64,000 bases of DNA from the NCBI GenBank assembly GCA_963807005.1, contig CAWDZK010000001.1, positions 1,054,001 to 1,118,000 of the forward strand, given 5' to 3'. A program made the translations under genes and the position numbers. The notes beneath the pieces were generated by a model. The model saw nothing but the letters and a program-made list of their open reading frames with translations. It had not been told where the DNA came from and did not search any database. Positions 19,398 to 27,969 of this stretch are shown piece by piece. The stretch comes from CAWDZK01 sp963807005 (GTDB taxonomy: Bacteria > Actinomycetota > Actinomycetes > JACCUZ01). Within the stretch, counting starts at the first letter, position 1; each line of letters begins with the position of its first letter.

Positions 19398-20063
19398 TCA
19401 GCCCAGGTGCACCAAGATCTCCGCTCAGCGGCTTGCGGTGCAGGTCGGGCACCTGCGCGTCGTCCGCGGGGTAGCCGACCGGCACGACCAGGAACGGGCG
19501 CTCCTCGCGCGGCCGGCCGAGCACCTCGTTGAGGAACCGCATCGGGCTCGGGGTGTGCGTGAGGGTGGAGAGCCCGGCTGCGTGCAGCGCGGCCAGCAGC
19601 AGCCCGACCGCGATGCCGACCGACTCCTTGACGTAGTACGGCCGGGGGCTGGCCGGCCCCTTGTGCACCTCCATCACGACGATCACGTACGGCGCCACCT
19701 CGAGGAACGGCTTGCGCCAGTCGGTGCCGAGGGGGGCGACCGCCTCGAGCCACTCCTCGGAGGCCCGCCCGTCGTAGAAGGCCCGCTCCTCCTCCTCGGC
19801 CGCCGCTCGCATCCGGCGCTTGAGGTCCGGGTCGCTGACCACGACGAACCGCCACGGCTGCACGTGCGCGCCGCTCGGGGCGGTGCCGGCCGCTCGGACC
19901 GCGTCCTCGACCAGCTCGAACGGGACCGGCCGGGGGAGAAGTCGCGCACGGTGCGCCGGCTCGACATGAGCGCGACGAAGGTCGACGCGTCCTGGCGAGC
20001 CTGCTCCGGGGAGCGGGTGTCGCGAGGGAGCGGGACGGTGACGTGTCGCGGGTCGCAGCTCAT
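19398..20063 (-). pseudogene. Nitroreductase-family gene with two frameshifts
   Basis: The intact parts read MSSRRTVRDFSP near the start and, in another frame, AAGTAPSGAHVQPWRFVVVSDP, YYVKESVGIAVGLLLAALHAAGLSTLTHTPSPMRFL and PFLVVPVGYP, a standard FMN-dependent nitroreductase of about 220 residues. The frame breaks twice. At the five-G run 19932-19936 one base appears missing. Near 19423-19428 one base appears extra, after which the true ending (EILVHLG, TGA 19398-19400) is read. Because of the second shift the main frame runs on into the GNAT gene. The gene is either inactive or marks a sequencing problem. It is divergent from thyA. Confidence 0.75.
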
Positions 20064-20089
20064 GGGCCCATGCTGACAGCGGTCGGGCC

Positions 20090-20095
20090 TACCCT
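20090..20095 (+). promoter_or_regulatory. -10 box TACCCT of leaderless thyA
   Basis: TACCCT ends 6 bases before the thyA GTG at 20102. There is no room for a ribosome binding site. Confidence 0.6.
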
Positions 20096-20101
20096 TGGCC
20101 C

Positions 20102-20902
20102 GTGCCCGTCGACACCCAGTACGAGGACCTCCTCCGGCACGTGCTCGAGCACGGTGCCAGCCGCCCGGACCGCACCGGCACCGGGTCGCGGAGCATCTTC
20201 GGCCACCAGATGCGCTACGACCTGTCCCGGGGCTTCCCGTTGATCACCACCAAGCGGGTGCACTTCCGCTCGATCGCCTACGAGCTGCTCTGGTTCCTCC
20301 GCGGCGACAGCAACGTCCGCTGGCTGCAGGAGCGCAAGGTCACCATCTGGGACGAGTGGGCCGCTGCCGACGGCGAGCTCGGCCCGGTCTACGGAGTGCA
20401 GTGGCGGTCCTGGCCCACTCCTGACGGCGGCCACATCGACCAGGTCAGCCGGGTGCTGGAGCAGCTGCGCACCGACCCGACCTCGCGGCGGATCATCGTC
20501 TCGGCGTGGAACGTCGGTGAGCTCGACCAGATGGCGCTGCCGCCGTGCCACATGATGTTCCAGTTCTACGTCGCCGACGGCCGGCTCTCCTGCCAGCTGT
20601 ACCAGCGAAGCGCGGACCTGTTCCTCGGCGTACCGTTCAACATCGCGAGCTACGCGCTGCTCGTGCACCTCGTCGCCCAGCAGGTCGGGCTGCAGCCCGG
20701 CGACTTCGTCTGGACCGGTGGCGACTGCCACATCTATGACAACCACGTGGAGCAGGTCCGCGAGCAGCTGTCCCGCGACGCCTTCCCGTTCCCGCAGCTC
20801 GTGGTCAAGCCGGCGGCGTCGCTGTTCGACCACGACTACGACGACCTCGAGGTCGTCGGCTACCAGCACCACCCCGCCCTTCGGGCGCCGGTGGCGGTGT
20901 GA
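20102..20902 (+). CDS. thyA: Thymidylate synthase (ThyA type)
   Basis: ThyA methylates dUMP to dTMP using methylene-tetrahydrofolate, leaving dihydrofolate. The 266-residue protein has the full family set: DRTGTGSRSIFGHQMRYDL, GDSNVRWLQ, GPVYGVQWRSW, catalytic Cys149 in LPPCHMMFQFYV, QRSADLFLGVPFNIASYALL and GGDCHIYDNH. The GTG is predicted to be leaderless. dfrA, which recycles the dihydrofolate, starts 14 bases downstream, forming a functional pair. Confidence 0.98.
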   Translation: MPVDTQYEDLLRHVLEHGASRPDRTGTGSRSIFGHQMRYDLSRGFPLITTKRVHFRSIAYELLWFLRGDSNVRWLQERKVTIWDEWAAADGELGPVYGVQWRSWPTPDGGHIDQVSRVLEQLRTDPTSRRIIVSAWNVGELDQMALPPCHMMFQFYVADGRLSCQLYQRSADLFLGVPFNIASYALLVHLVAQQVGLQPGDFVWTGGDCHIYDNHVEQVREQLSRDAFPFPQLVVKPAASLFDHDYDDLEVVGYQHHPALRAPVAV

Positions 20903-20915
20903 CCCCGCGCCGGAC

Positions 20916-21464
20916 GTGATCGGCCTGGTCTGGGCCCAGGCCGCGAACGGCGTCATCGGCCGCGACGGCACGCTGCCCTGGCACCTGCCGGAGGACCTGG
21001 CCCGCTTCAAGGCCCTGACGACCGGCGCCACCGTCGTGATGGGACGCGCCACCTGGGACTCGCTGCCCGCGTCGGTGCGCCCGCTGCCCGGCCGTCGCAA
21101 CGTGGTGCTCACGCGGCAGGAGGGGTGGTCGGCCGACGGCGCGGACGTCGCGCACACGGTCCGCGAGGCGCTGGACCACGACGGCGACGTCTGGGTCGTG
21201 GGCGGAGCCAGCGTCTACCGCGAGGCCATGGCGTACGCCGACGTGCTGGTCGTCACCGAGATCGACCGGGACGTCGACGGCGACACGACCGCGCCGGTGG
21301 TCGGGCCGCCCTGGCGGGTCGCCGCGCTCGACCCGGCGACCGGGTTCCACCCGTCGCGCGGGGGGCTGGGGTTCCGTGTCGTCACCTGGCGCAAGGACTC
21401 CGGGCGGGCGGCGGGACCCGCGCGGGGGAGCGGCACCGGTGGGCCCACGGGGGCGGGCCGGTAG
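20916..21464 (+). CDS. dfrA: Dihydrofolate reductase
   Basis: This enzyme reduces dihydrofolate to tetrahydrofolate with NADPH. The 182-residue product has GLVWAQAANGVIGRDGTLPWHLPEDLARFK (substrate Asp/Glu site), VVMGRATWDSLP, PGRRNVVLTRQ and VWVVGGASVYREAM. The C-terminus has an extra low-complexity tail of about 20 residues (AAGPARGSGTGG and onwards) that runs into the dapA promoter. The GTG at 20916 places the first strand correctly. It probably shares the thyA transcript. Confidence 0.95.
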   Translation: MIGLVWAQAANGVIGRDGTLPWHLPEDLARFKALTTGATVVMGRATWDSLPASVRPLPGRRNVVLTRQEGWSADGADVAHTVREALDHDGDVWVVGGASVYREAMAYADVLVVTEIDRDVDGDTTAPVVGPPWRVAALDPATGFHPSRGGLGFRVVTWRKDSGRAAGPARGSGTGGPTGAGR

Positions 21465-21467
21465 TTT
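21462..21467 (+). promoter_or_regulatory. -10 box TAGTTT of leaderless dapA
   Basis: TAGTTT overlaps the end of dfrA and ends 7 bases before the dapA ATG at 21475. A GGGAG sequence lies in the gap (21468-21472) but would be too close to the start to serve as a usual ribosome binding site. Confidence 0.5.
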
Positions 21468-21474
21468 GGGAGCC

Positions 21475-22371
21475 ATGTCGAGCACAGCAGCGGCGACCGC
21501 CTTCGGGCGCGTCCTCACCGCGATGGTCACCCCGTTCCGGTCCGACGGCTCCCTCGACCTCGAGGCGGCCCAACGGCTGGCCGCCCACCTGGTCGACCAG
21601 GGCCACGACGGTCTGGTCATCAGCGGCACCACGGGGGAGTCGCCGACCACCAGCGACCAGGAGCAGGAGCAGCTCCTGCGAGCCGTGGTCGAGGCGGTCG
21701 GTGACCGGGCCCGGGTGGTGGCCGGCTCCGGCACCAACGACACCCGCCACACGGTCGAGCTGAGCCGGGCGGCCGAGAAGGCCGGCGCCCACGGCCTGCT
21801 GCTGGTGACGCCGTACTACAACAGGCCGCCGCAGGAGGCGCTGGTCCGGCACTTCGTCGCCGCGGCGGACTCCGTCGACCTCCCGGTGATGCTGTACGAC
21901 ATCCCGGTCCGCACCGGCACGCCGATCGAGTACGACTCGCTGGTCCGGCTGTCCGGGCACGACCGGATCCTCGCCGTGAAGGACGCGAAGGGCGACCTGT
22001 TCCAGGGGTCGCGGGTGATGGCGGAGACCGACCTCGCCTACTACTCCGGCGACGACGCGATGAACCTGGCCTGGCTCACCCACGGCGGCACCGGCGTGGT
22101 GTCGGTCGTCGGCCATGTGCGGGGTGCCGACTACGCCGACATGGTCGCGGCCGTCGACCGCGGCGACCTGAGCGGCGCGCTGGCGATCCACCGCCGCCTC
22201 ATCCCCGTCGTCCGCGCGATCATGGACCGGTCCTCGCAGGGGGCGATCCGCGTCAAGGCCGCGCTCCAGCTGCTCGGGCTGATCCCCGAGCGCACCGTCC
22301 GGCCCCCGTTGCTGGACGCCTCGGACGACGAGGTGGCCCGTCTGCGTGAGGCCCTCGGGGTCGTCGCGTGA
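21475..22371 (+). CDS. dapA: 4-hydroxy-tetrahydrodipicolinate synthase
   Basis: DapA condenses pyruvate with aspartate semialdehyde, the first step toward diaminopimelate and lysine. The 298-residue TIM barrel has GTTGESPTTS, the catalytic tyrosines in VTPYYNRPPQE, the Schiff-base Lys169 in LAVKDAKGD, and YDIPVRTG. The length is normal. The stop overlaps the GTG of RNase J, a linkage seen across actinobacteria. Confidence 0.97.
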   Translation: MSSTAAATAFGRVLTAMVTPFRSDGSLDLEAAQRLAAHLVDQGHDGLVISGTTGESPTTSDQEQEQLLRAVVEAVGDRARVVAGSGTNDTRHTVELSRAAEKAGAHGLLLVTPYYNRPPQEALVRHFVAAADSVDLPVMLYDIPVRTGTPIEYDSLVRLSGHDRILAVKDAKGDLFQGSRVMAETDLAYYSGDDAMNLAWLTHGGTGVVSVVGHVRGADYADMVAAVDRGDLSGALAIHRRLIPVVRAIMDRSSQGAIRVKAALQLLGLIPERTVRPPLLDASDDEVARLREALGVVA

Positions 22372-24053
22372 GCCACCCGCACCCGGAGCTCGGGCCGCCC
22401 CCCGAGCTGCCCGAGGGCGGCCTTCGCATCGTCGCGCTCGGCGGCCTGGGCGAGGTCGGCCGGAACATGACCGTCTTCGAGCACGCGGGGCGGCTGCTGG
22501 TCGTCGACTGCGGGGTGCTGTTCCCCGAGGACTTCCAGCCCGGCGTCGACCTGATCCTCCCGGACTTCGACTACATCCGGGACCGGCTCGAGCTGGTCGA
22601 CGGCATCGTGCTCACCCACGGCCACGAGGACCACATCGGCGCGGTGCCGTACCTGCTGCGTGAGAAACCCGACATCCCGGTGATCGGTTCCCGGCTCACC
22701 CTGGCCATGATCGAGGCCAAGCTGCAGGAGCACCGGATCACGCCGTACACGCTCGAGGTGAAGGAGGGCGACCGCGAGCAGGTCGGCCCGTTCGGCCTCG
22801 AGTTCGTCTCGGTCAACCACTCCATCCCGGACGCCCTCGCGGTGGCGATCCGGACCGCCGCCGGGCTTGTCCTGCACACCGGCGACTTCAAGATGGACCA
22901 GCTGCCCCTCGACGGCCGGCTCACCGACCTGCGGGCGTTCGCCCGGCTCGGCGACGAGGGCGTCGACCTGCTGCTCTCCGACTCGACCAACGCCGAGGTG
23001 CCCGGGTTCACCACCCCGGAGCGGCAGATCACCCCGGTGCTCGACCGGGTGTTCGCCCAGGCCAGCAAGCGGATCATCGTGGCGTCGTTCGCGAGCCACG
23101 TGCACCGGGTTCAGCAGGTGCTGGACACCGCCCAGAAGCACGGGCGCAAGGTCGCTTTCGTCGGTCGCTCGATGGTCCGGAACATGGGCGTGGCCCGCGA
23201 CCTCGGCTACCTCGACGTGCCGGGAGGGTTGATGGTCGACCCGAAGGCGCTCGACGACCTGCCCGAGAACAAGGTGGTGCTCGTCTGCACCGGGTCGCAG
23301 GGCGAGCCGATGTCCGCTCTCTCGCGGATCGCCAACCGTGACCACGTGATCCGCGTGGGCGAGGGCGACACGGTGATCCTCGCCTCGTCGCTGATCCCCG
23401 GCAACGAGAACTCCGTCTTCCGGGTCATCAACGGCCTGACCCGGTGGGGCGCCACGGTCGTGCACAAGTCCAACGCCCTGGTGCACGTGTCCGGCCACGC
23501 ATCCGCCGGCGAGCTGCTCTACGTCTACAACATCGTCCGGCCGAGCAACGTCCTGCCGGTGCACGGCGAGTGGCGGCACATGCGGGCCAACGCGGAGCTT
23601 GCGGTGCAGACCGGGGTGCCGCGCGACCGGGTGGTGCTCGCCGAGGACGGCGTCGTCGTCGACCTGGTCGACGGCCGGGCCAGCATCGTCGGCACCGTGC
23701 CCTGCGGGTACGTCTACGTCGACGGCTCCAGTGTCGGTGACGTCACCGAGGCATCCCTGAAGGACCGGCGGATCCTTCGGGACGAGGGCTTCATCTCGGT
23801 GGTCGTGGTGGTCGACTCGGTCACCGGCAAGGTGCAGGGCGGCCCGGAGATCCACGCCCGCGGGTTCGCCGAGGACGACAGCGTCTTCGACGGCGTACGG
23901 GCCAAGATCGAGCAGGCGCTGGAGAAGGCGGCCTCGGAGGGCATCGGCGACAGCCGCCAGCTCGAGCAGCTGGTGCGCCGTACGACCGGCAAGTGGGTCA
24001 GCGACACCTACCGGCGCCGGCCGATGATCATCCCCCTCGTCGTCGAGGTCTGA
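22368..24053 (+). CDS. rnj: Ribonuclease J
   Basis: RNase J is a metallo-beta-lactamase ribonuclease with 5'-3' exo- and endonuclease activity in rRNA and mRNA processing. The 561-residue protein has the zinc motif HGHEDHIG (His84, His86, Asp88, His89), the beta-CASP segments SDSTNAEVPG and SFASHVHRVQQ, HVSGHASAGEL, and a C-terminal oligomerisation domain. The GTG start overlaps the dapA stop. It lies in the same window as pnp and rny. Its 3' side carries a C-rich tract and a long palindrome. Confidence 0.96.
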   Translation: MSHPHPELGPPPELPEGGLRIVALGGLGEVGRNMTVFEHAGRLLVVDCGVLFPEDFQPGVDLILPDFDYIRDRLELVDGIVLTHGHEDHIGAVPYLLREKPDIPVIGSRLTLAMIEAKLQEHRITPYTLEVKEGDREQVGPFGLEFVSVNHSIPDALAVAIRTAAGLVLHTGDFKMDQLPLDGRLTDLRAFARLGDEGVDLLLSDSTNAEVPGFTTPERQITPVLDRVFAQASKRIIVASFASHVHRVQQVLDTAQKHGRKVAFVGRSMVRNMGVARDLGYLDVPGGLMVDPKALDDLPENKVVLVCTGSQGEPMSALSRIANRDHVIRVGEGDTVILASSLIPGNENSVFRVINGLTRWGATVVHKSNALVHVSGHASAGELLYVYNIVRPSNVLPVHGEWRHMRANAELAVQTGVPRDRVVLAEDGVVVDLVDGRASIVGTVPCGYVYVDGSSVGDVTEASLKDRRILRDEGFISVVVVVDSVTGKVQGGPEIHARGFAEDDSVFDGVRAKIEQALEKAASEGIGDSRQLEQLVRRTTGKWVSDTYRRRPMIIPLVVEV

Positions 24054-24088
24054 CCTGCACCCACCCCACCAGTACCGACCCTCCACTA

Positions 24089-24126
24089 CCCCCGCCCCCG
24101 CCCCCGCCCCCCGCCCCCGCCCCTCC
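24089..24126. repeat. C-rich tract (G-quadruplex potential on the minus strand)
   Basis: The 38-base stretch is almost pure C, with runs of four to six C separated by single G bases; the complement has five or more G-runs. It lies just after rnj and directly before the palindrome at 24131. It could form a G-quadruplex on the minus strand or act as a replication or transcription barrier. Such a run is also error-prone in sequencing. Confidence 0.6.
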
Positions 24127-24130
24127 TGCG

Positions 24131-24188
24131 TCGAGTGGCGCGTAGTGGTCGGCAATCCGGCCTCGGGCAGCCACTACGCGCCACTCAA
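24131..24188. repeat. Dispersed palindrome family A, copy 1 (16-bp perfect arms)
   Basis: GAGTGGCGCGTAGTGG at 24133-24148 is repeated exactly inverted at 24171-24186, with a 22-base spacer. It lies between convergent rnj and the AbiEi-like gene, and the stop codon of that gene (24185-24187) is inside the right arm. Copy 2 is at 25270-25330 on the other side of the same gene. Confidence 0.9.
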
Positions 24189-25168
24189 CGGGTGGCGGCG
24201 CGGTGGTACCGCCGGAGACGAGCCTGGAGGCGGGCCCGGCCGTGGCCGGTGAGCGACGAGGCGCGGGCGAGTCGCCACCAGCGGGCGGCCCGCGCGGGGT
24301 CGGGGGCCAGGCCGCGAGCGTCCTCGGCGTCCCGGATGATCATCAGCGGCTGGTGCGCGATCTCGGCCGGGGTGTAGCCGAAGCGCTCGGCCCCCAGCCT
24401 CAGCAGTGCCTTGTCGCGCCGCAGGTCCCGCCGGTGCCGCGCGACGTCCCGGTGCTCACCCCCGTCGCACTCCGGGTACCGGCTCGTCCCCACCAGGTGC
24501 AGATCGGCTCGCCCGACGAACCCGGCCGCGTCCCGGACCTCGACCTGGCACTCCACCGGGCCGAGACCGGTCACGACGTGCAGCAGCCGAAGCACCGACT
24601 CCCACCACGACTCGCTGCGCGGGTCGGCGAGCGCAACGGCCCGCCGCAGGACGACGGCGCCGCGGGCCCGTGGCCGGGCGGCGGCCAGGATGTCGGAGAC
24701 GCTCGTGCCGCCGGCCAGCGCGCAGTCGACCATGGGGACGAGGTCGACGAGGGACAGGTCCTGGGCCAGCTCGAGCAGCGTCTCCGGCACCGACACGACC
24801 GGCAGGTCGTCCCACTCGTCGACCTGGGTGTACGCCGATCTGCGGACGTACATCCCGGACCGCTGGACGTGGACCTTGCTCGTCGTGCTCGCGAACACGA
24901 GCGGCGGCCGGCCCAGCCGGTGCGGGAGCCACCACCCCCGGGTGGCGGCCGAGGTGAGGTGCCCGAAGCCGCTGTCTCGGGGCAGCACCTTCGTGAACGC
25001 GCCCAGCTCGATGCCCGGGTCGCTCGGCCTGCCGGCGGGCAGGTAGAGCCCCCGGCTCAGCCGGTGCCAGCCCCGGCCGCGCAGCCGGCCACGACCGATG
25101 CCCAGCTGCTGGGCCTGGAGGAAGCGCAGCGCCGCCTCGGGCGTCGCGTCGGGTCGCGGGGCGAGCAT
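24185..25168 (-). CDS. AbiEi-antitoxin-like / DUF559-type nuclease-fold protein
   Basis: The 327-residue product looks like the large family annotated as AbiEi-type antitoxin or DUF559 proteins. The N-terminal part resembles the winged helix with a basic turn (RGRGWHRLSRGLYLPAG, residues about 30-46), then SAATRGWWLPHRLG. The middle is VSVPETLLELAQDLSLVDLVPMVDCAL. The C-terminal part resembles a Vsr/PD-(D/E)xK core (GFVGRADLHLV then YPECDGGEH, followed by RRDKALLRLG). Whether it is a nuclease is unproven. There is no partner toxin gene. It is wedged between rnj and ftsK, usually close neighbours, and is bracketed by two copies of the same palindrome. CAGCCT ends 6 bases before the ATG, predicting a leaderless transcript. 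Confidence 0.65.
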   Translation of the reverse strand: MLAPRPDATPEAALRFLQAQQLGIGRGRLRGRGWHRLSRGLYLPAGRPSDPGIELGAFTKVLPRDSGFGHLTSAATRGWWLPHRLGRPPLVFASTTSKVHVQRSGMYVRRSAYTQVDEWDDLPVVSVPETLLELAQDLSLVDLVPMVDCALAGGTSVSDILAAARPRARGAVVLRRAVALADPRSESWWESVLRLLHVVTGLGPVECQVEVRDAAGFVGRADLHLVGTSRYPECDGGEHRDVARHRRDLRRDKALLRLGAERFGYTPAEIAHQPLMIIRDAEDARGLAPDPARAARWWRLARASSLTGHGRARLQARLRRYHRAATR

Positions 25169-25269
25169 CTGTCCAGGCTGGCGCCCCGCGGGCCGACGCG
25201 ACCGCGGGCGCCGGCGTCGGTGGACGACGGGTGACCCCCGGGCCGCCTGGGGAGAACCGCCCCCACCCG

Positions 25270-25330
25270 GTCGAGTGGCGCGTAGTGGTCGAGAATCGGG
25301 GCCGCCGGCAGCCACTACGCGCCACTCGAC
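25270..25330. repeat. Dispersed palindrome family A, copy 2 (19-bp perfect arms)
   Basis: Bases 25270-25288 (core TCGAGTGGCGCGTAGTGG) are exactly inverted at 25312-25330, with a 23-base spacer. It lies between the divergent AbiEi-like gene and ftsK, about 100 bases from either start, a poor place for a terminator. Its arm sequence is the same as that of copy 1 at 24131-24188. Confidence 0.9.
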
Positions 25331-25412
25331 GAGGGGGATGGGGGTGCGGCGGGAGGGGCGACACGCGGGCGGCGTGACGGCTGTGACCTGTGGTGCAGGG
25401 GGGACGGACGGG

Positions 25413-25418
25413 TAGCCT
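25413..25418 (+). promoter_or_regulatory. -10 box TAGCCT of leaderless ftsK
   Basis: TAGCCT ends 6 bases before the ftsK ATG at 25425, so the mRNA should start at the ATG. Confidence 0.6.
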
Positions 25419-25424
25419 CGCGGC

Positions 25425-27917
25425 ATGGCCACCCGTACGCCCACGCGCCCACGCGCCACCAGCTCGCGCGGCACCGCGAAGCCGGCGTCGCGGAAGTCCA
25501 CCCGCACGACCGCCCGGAGCCGCTCGGGCCGCGCCTCGAGGCGCCCGGTCCGGACCGGTCCGCCCTGGCCGCTGCGGGTGGTCCGCGGTCTGTGGCTGGG
25601 TCTGGCCCACCTCGTCGGTGCACTGGCCCGCCGGATCGGCAGCAGTGCCCGGGACCTCGACCCGGCCCACCGCCGGGACGGCATCGGCCTGCTGCTGCTC
25701 GGCCTGGCCACGGTGGTGGCCGCCGTCGAGTGGTGGCAGCTCGAGGGCCCGGTCGGCGCCGTCGTGCACGCGGTGGTCTCCGGCTCCTTCGGCCGGGTGG
25801 GGCTGGTGCTGCCGCTGGTGCTGCTCGGGCTCGCGGTCCGGATCCTGCGGCACCCGCAGGACGCCGAGGCCGGCGGCCGGATCGGCATCGGCCTGAGCGC
25901 CCTCGTGCTCAGCGTGCTCGGCCTCGTGCACATCGCCCGCGGGCTGCCGGACCCCGGCCAGCCGGTGCAGCTGCGGGAGGCCGGCGGCTACCTCGGCTAC
26001 CTGGTCAGCTCACCGCTGGTCTCGGCGGTGTCGGCCTTCGTCGCGGTCCCGCTGCTCGTCCTGCTGATGGTCTTCGGCCTGCTCGTGGTGACCGCCACGC
26101 CGCTGCACGCCCTGCCGGACCGGGCCAAGGCGGTGCTCGCCTGGCTGATGCACCGCCCCGAGGAGGACCCTGCCTCCGACGAGGGCGACGAGGAGGGGCT
26201 GCCCGCCGTCGAGCCGCTGGAGCCGCTCAAGCGGCGCCGTCCGCGCCGCCGGCAGGGGGTGGCCGTCGGCGAGGAGCCGGACGGCTCCGACACGCCGTAC
26301 GACGACTCGGTGGTCGCCCGTGCCGCCGCGGCCGCGGCCGCCGAGCGCAGCGGCGCGACGGCCGCGCCGCCGGACGGCTCCGACGACGAGAAGTCCCCGC
26401 CCGACCACTCGCCGATGCCGGTCCGGGTCGAGCAGCTGCTGCTCTCGGGCGACGTGACCTACACGCTCCCGCCGGCAGACACGCTGCAGGAGGGCTCGCC
26501 GCACCGCGCCCGGTCGAAGGCCAGCGACGCCGTGGTCGAGTCGCTCACGCAGGTCCTCGAGCAGTTCGGCATCGACGCCCAGGTCACCGGCTACACCCGT
26601 GGCCCGACCGTCACCCGCTACGAGGTCGAGCTCGGCAACGCGGTCAAGGTGGAGCGGGTCACCGCGCTGTCGAAGAACATCGCGTACGCCGTCGCCAGCG
26701 CCGACGTCCGCATCCTCTCGCCGATCCCCGGCAAGTCCGCGATCGGCATCGAGATCCCGAACGTCGACAAGGAGGTCGTCAGCCTCGGCGACGTCATGCG
26801 CTCGGCGGTCGCCCGCAACGACCACCACCCGATGCTGGTCTCCCTCGGCAAGGACGTCGAGGGCGGGTTCGTCGTGGCGAACCTCGCGAAGATGCCGCAC
26901 CTGCTGGTCGCCGGCGCCACCGGATCCGGCAAGTCCAGCTTCATCAACTCGATGATCACCTCCCTGCTGCTGCGGGCGACGCCGGACGAGGTGCGGATGG
27001 TGCTGGTCGACCCCAAGCGGGTCGAGCTCACGGCGTACGAAGGCGTGCCGCACCTCATCACGCCGATCATCACCAGCCCGAAGAAGGCCGCCGAGGCGCT
27101 GCAGTGGGTCGTGCGGGAGATGGACCTGCGCTACGACGACCTGGCGGCCTTCGGCTTCCGGCACGTCGACGACTTCAACAAGGCGGTGAAGACCGGCAAG
27201 GTCACGCCGCCGCCGGGCAGCGAGCGGGTGCTGACGCCGTACCCCTACCTGCTGGTGGTCGTCGACGAGCTCGCCGACCTCATGATGGTCGCCCCCCGCG
27301 ACGTCGAGGACGCCATCGTCCGGATCACCCAGCTGGCCCGGGCCGCGGGCATCCACCTGGTGCTGGCCACCCAGCGGCCGTCGGTCGACGTGGTCACCGG
27401 CCTGATCAAGGCCAACGTGCCGTCCCGCCTCGCCTTCGCGACCAGCAGCCTGGCCGACAGCCGGGTCATCCTCGACCAGCCCGGCGCCGAGAAGCTGGTC
27501 GGCCAGGGTGACGGGCTGTTCCTGCCGATGGGCGCGAGCAAGCCGATGCGCATGCAGGGCGCCTGGGTCACCGAGGCCGAGATCGTCTCGGTGGTCGAGC
27601 ACTGCAAGTCCCAGCTGCAGCCGACCTACCGCGAGGACGTCACTGCGCCGCAGAGCTCCCGGCGGGAGATCGACGAGGAGGTCGGCGACGACCTGGACCT
27701 GCTCTGCCAGGCCGCCGAGCTCGTGGTGACCACCCAGTTCGGGTCGACGTCGATGCTCCAGCGCAAGCTGCGGGTCGGCTTCGCCAAGGCCGGTCGGCTG
27801 ATGGACCTGATGGAGAGCCGCGGCATCGTCGGCCCCTCGGAGGGGTCCAAGGCACGGGACGTGCTGGTCCAGCCGGACGAGCTGGACGGCGTGCTGTTCA
27901 CCCTACGGGGTGAGTAG
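25425..27917 (+). CDS. ftsK: DNA translocase FtsK
   Basis: FtsK/SpoIIIE pumps chromosome ends through the closing septum. The 830-residue protein begins with a very basic Arg/Thr-rich segment of about 60 residues. About four membrane segments follow (residues about 85-225), then a charged linker, the alpha/beta motor domain with Walker A GATGSGKS (497-504) and Walker B LLVVVDELADLM, and a C-terminal gamma winged helix (CQAAELVVTTQFGSTSMLQRKLRVGFAKAGRLMDLMESRGIVGP). The length is typical for actinobacteria. It is predicted leaderless, with a palindrome just upstream. Confidence 0.97.
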   Translation: MATRTPTRPRATSSRGTAKPASRKSTRTTARSRSGRASRRPVRTGPPWPLRVVRGLWLGLAHLVGALARRIGSSARDLDPAHRRDGIGLLLLGLATVVAAVEWWQLEGPVGAVVHAVVSGSFGRVGLVLPLVLLGLAVRILRHPQDAEAGGRIGIGLSALVLSVLGLVHIARGLPDPGQPVQLREAGGYLGYLVSSPLVSAVSAFVAVPLLVLLMVFGLLVVTATPLHALPDRAKAVLAWLMHRPEEDPASDEGDEEGLPAVEPLEPLKRRRPRRRQGVAVGEEPDGSDTPYDDSVVARAAAAAAAERSGATAAPPDGSDDEKSPPDHSPMPVRVEQLLLSGDVTYTLPPADTLQEGSPHRARSKASDAVVESLTQVLEQFGIDAQVTGYTRGPTVTRYEVELGNAVKVERVTALSKNIAYAVASADVRILSPIPGKSAIGIEIPNVDKEVVSLGDVMRSAVARNDHHPMLVSLGKDVEGGFVVANLAKMPHLLVAGATGSGKSSFINSMITSLLLRATPDEVRMVLVDPKRVELTAYEGVPHLITPIITSPKKAAEALQWVVREMDLRYDDLAAFGFRHVDDFNKAVKTGKVTPPPGSERVLTPYPYLLVVVDELADLMMVAPRDVEDAIVRITQLARAAGIHLVLATQRPSVDVVTGLIKANVPSRLAFATSSLADSRVILDQPGAEKLVGQGDGLFLPMGASKPMRMQGAWVTEAEIVSVVEHCKSQLQPTYREDVTAPQSSRREIDEEVGDDLDLLCQAAELVVTTQFGSTSMLQRKLRVGFAKAGRLMDLMESRGIVGPSEGSKARDVLVQPDELDGVLFTLRGE

Positions 27918-27936
27918 CCGAGCGCACCCGGCCCCG

Positions 27937-27942
27937 TAGACT
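27937..27942 (+). promoter_or_regulatory. Candidate -10 box (TAGACT) for the RodZ-like gene
   Basis: TAGACT lies 27 bases before the GTG at 27970. In contrast to the leaderless genes around it, this start has a strong GGGAGGAG ribosome binding site at 27957-27964. Confidence 0.5.
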
Positions 27943-27969
27943 GGGGCCTCAGCACGGGAGGAGCACACG

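Noticed and set aside
19362..19398. A nitroreductase-GNAT fusion protein
   Set aside because: The open frame joining them results from a frameshift. The natural nitroreductase ending and stop (TGA 19398-19400) are present in another frame.
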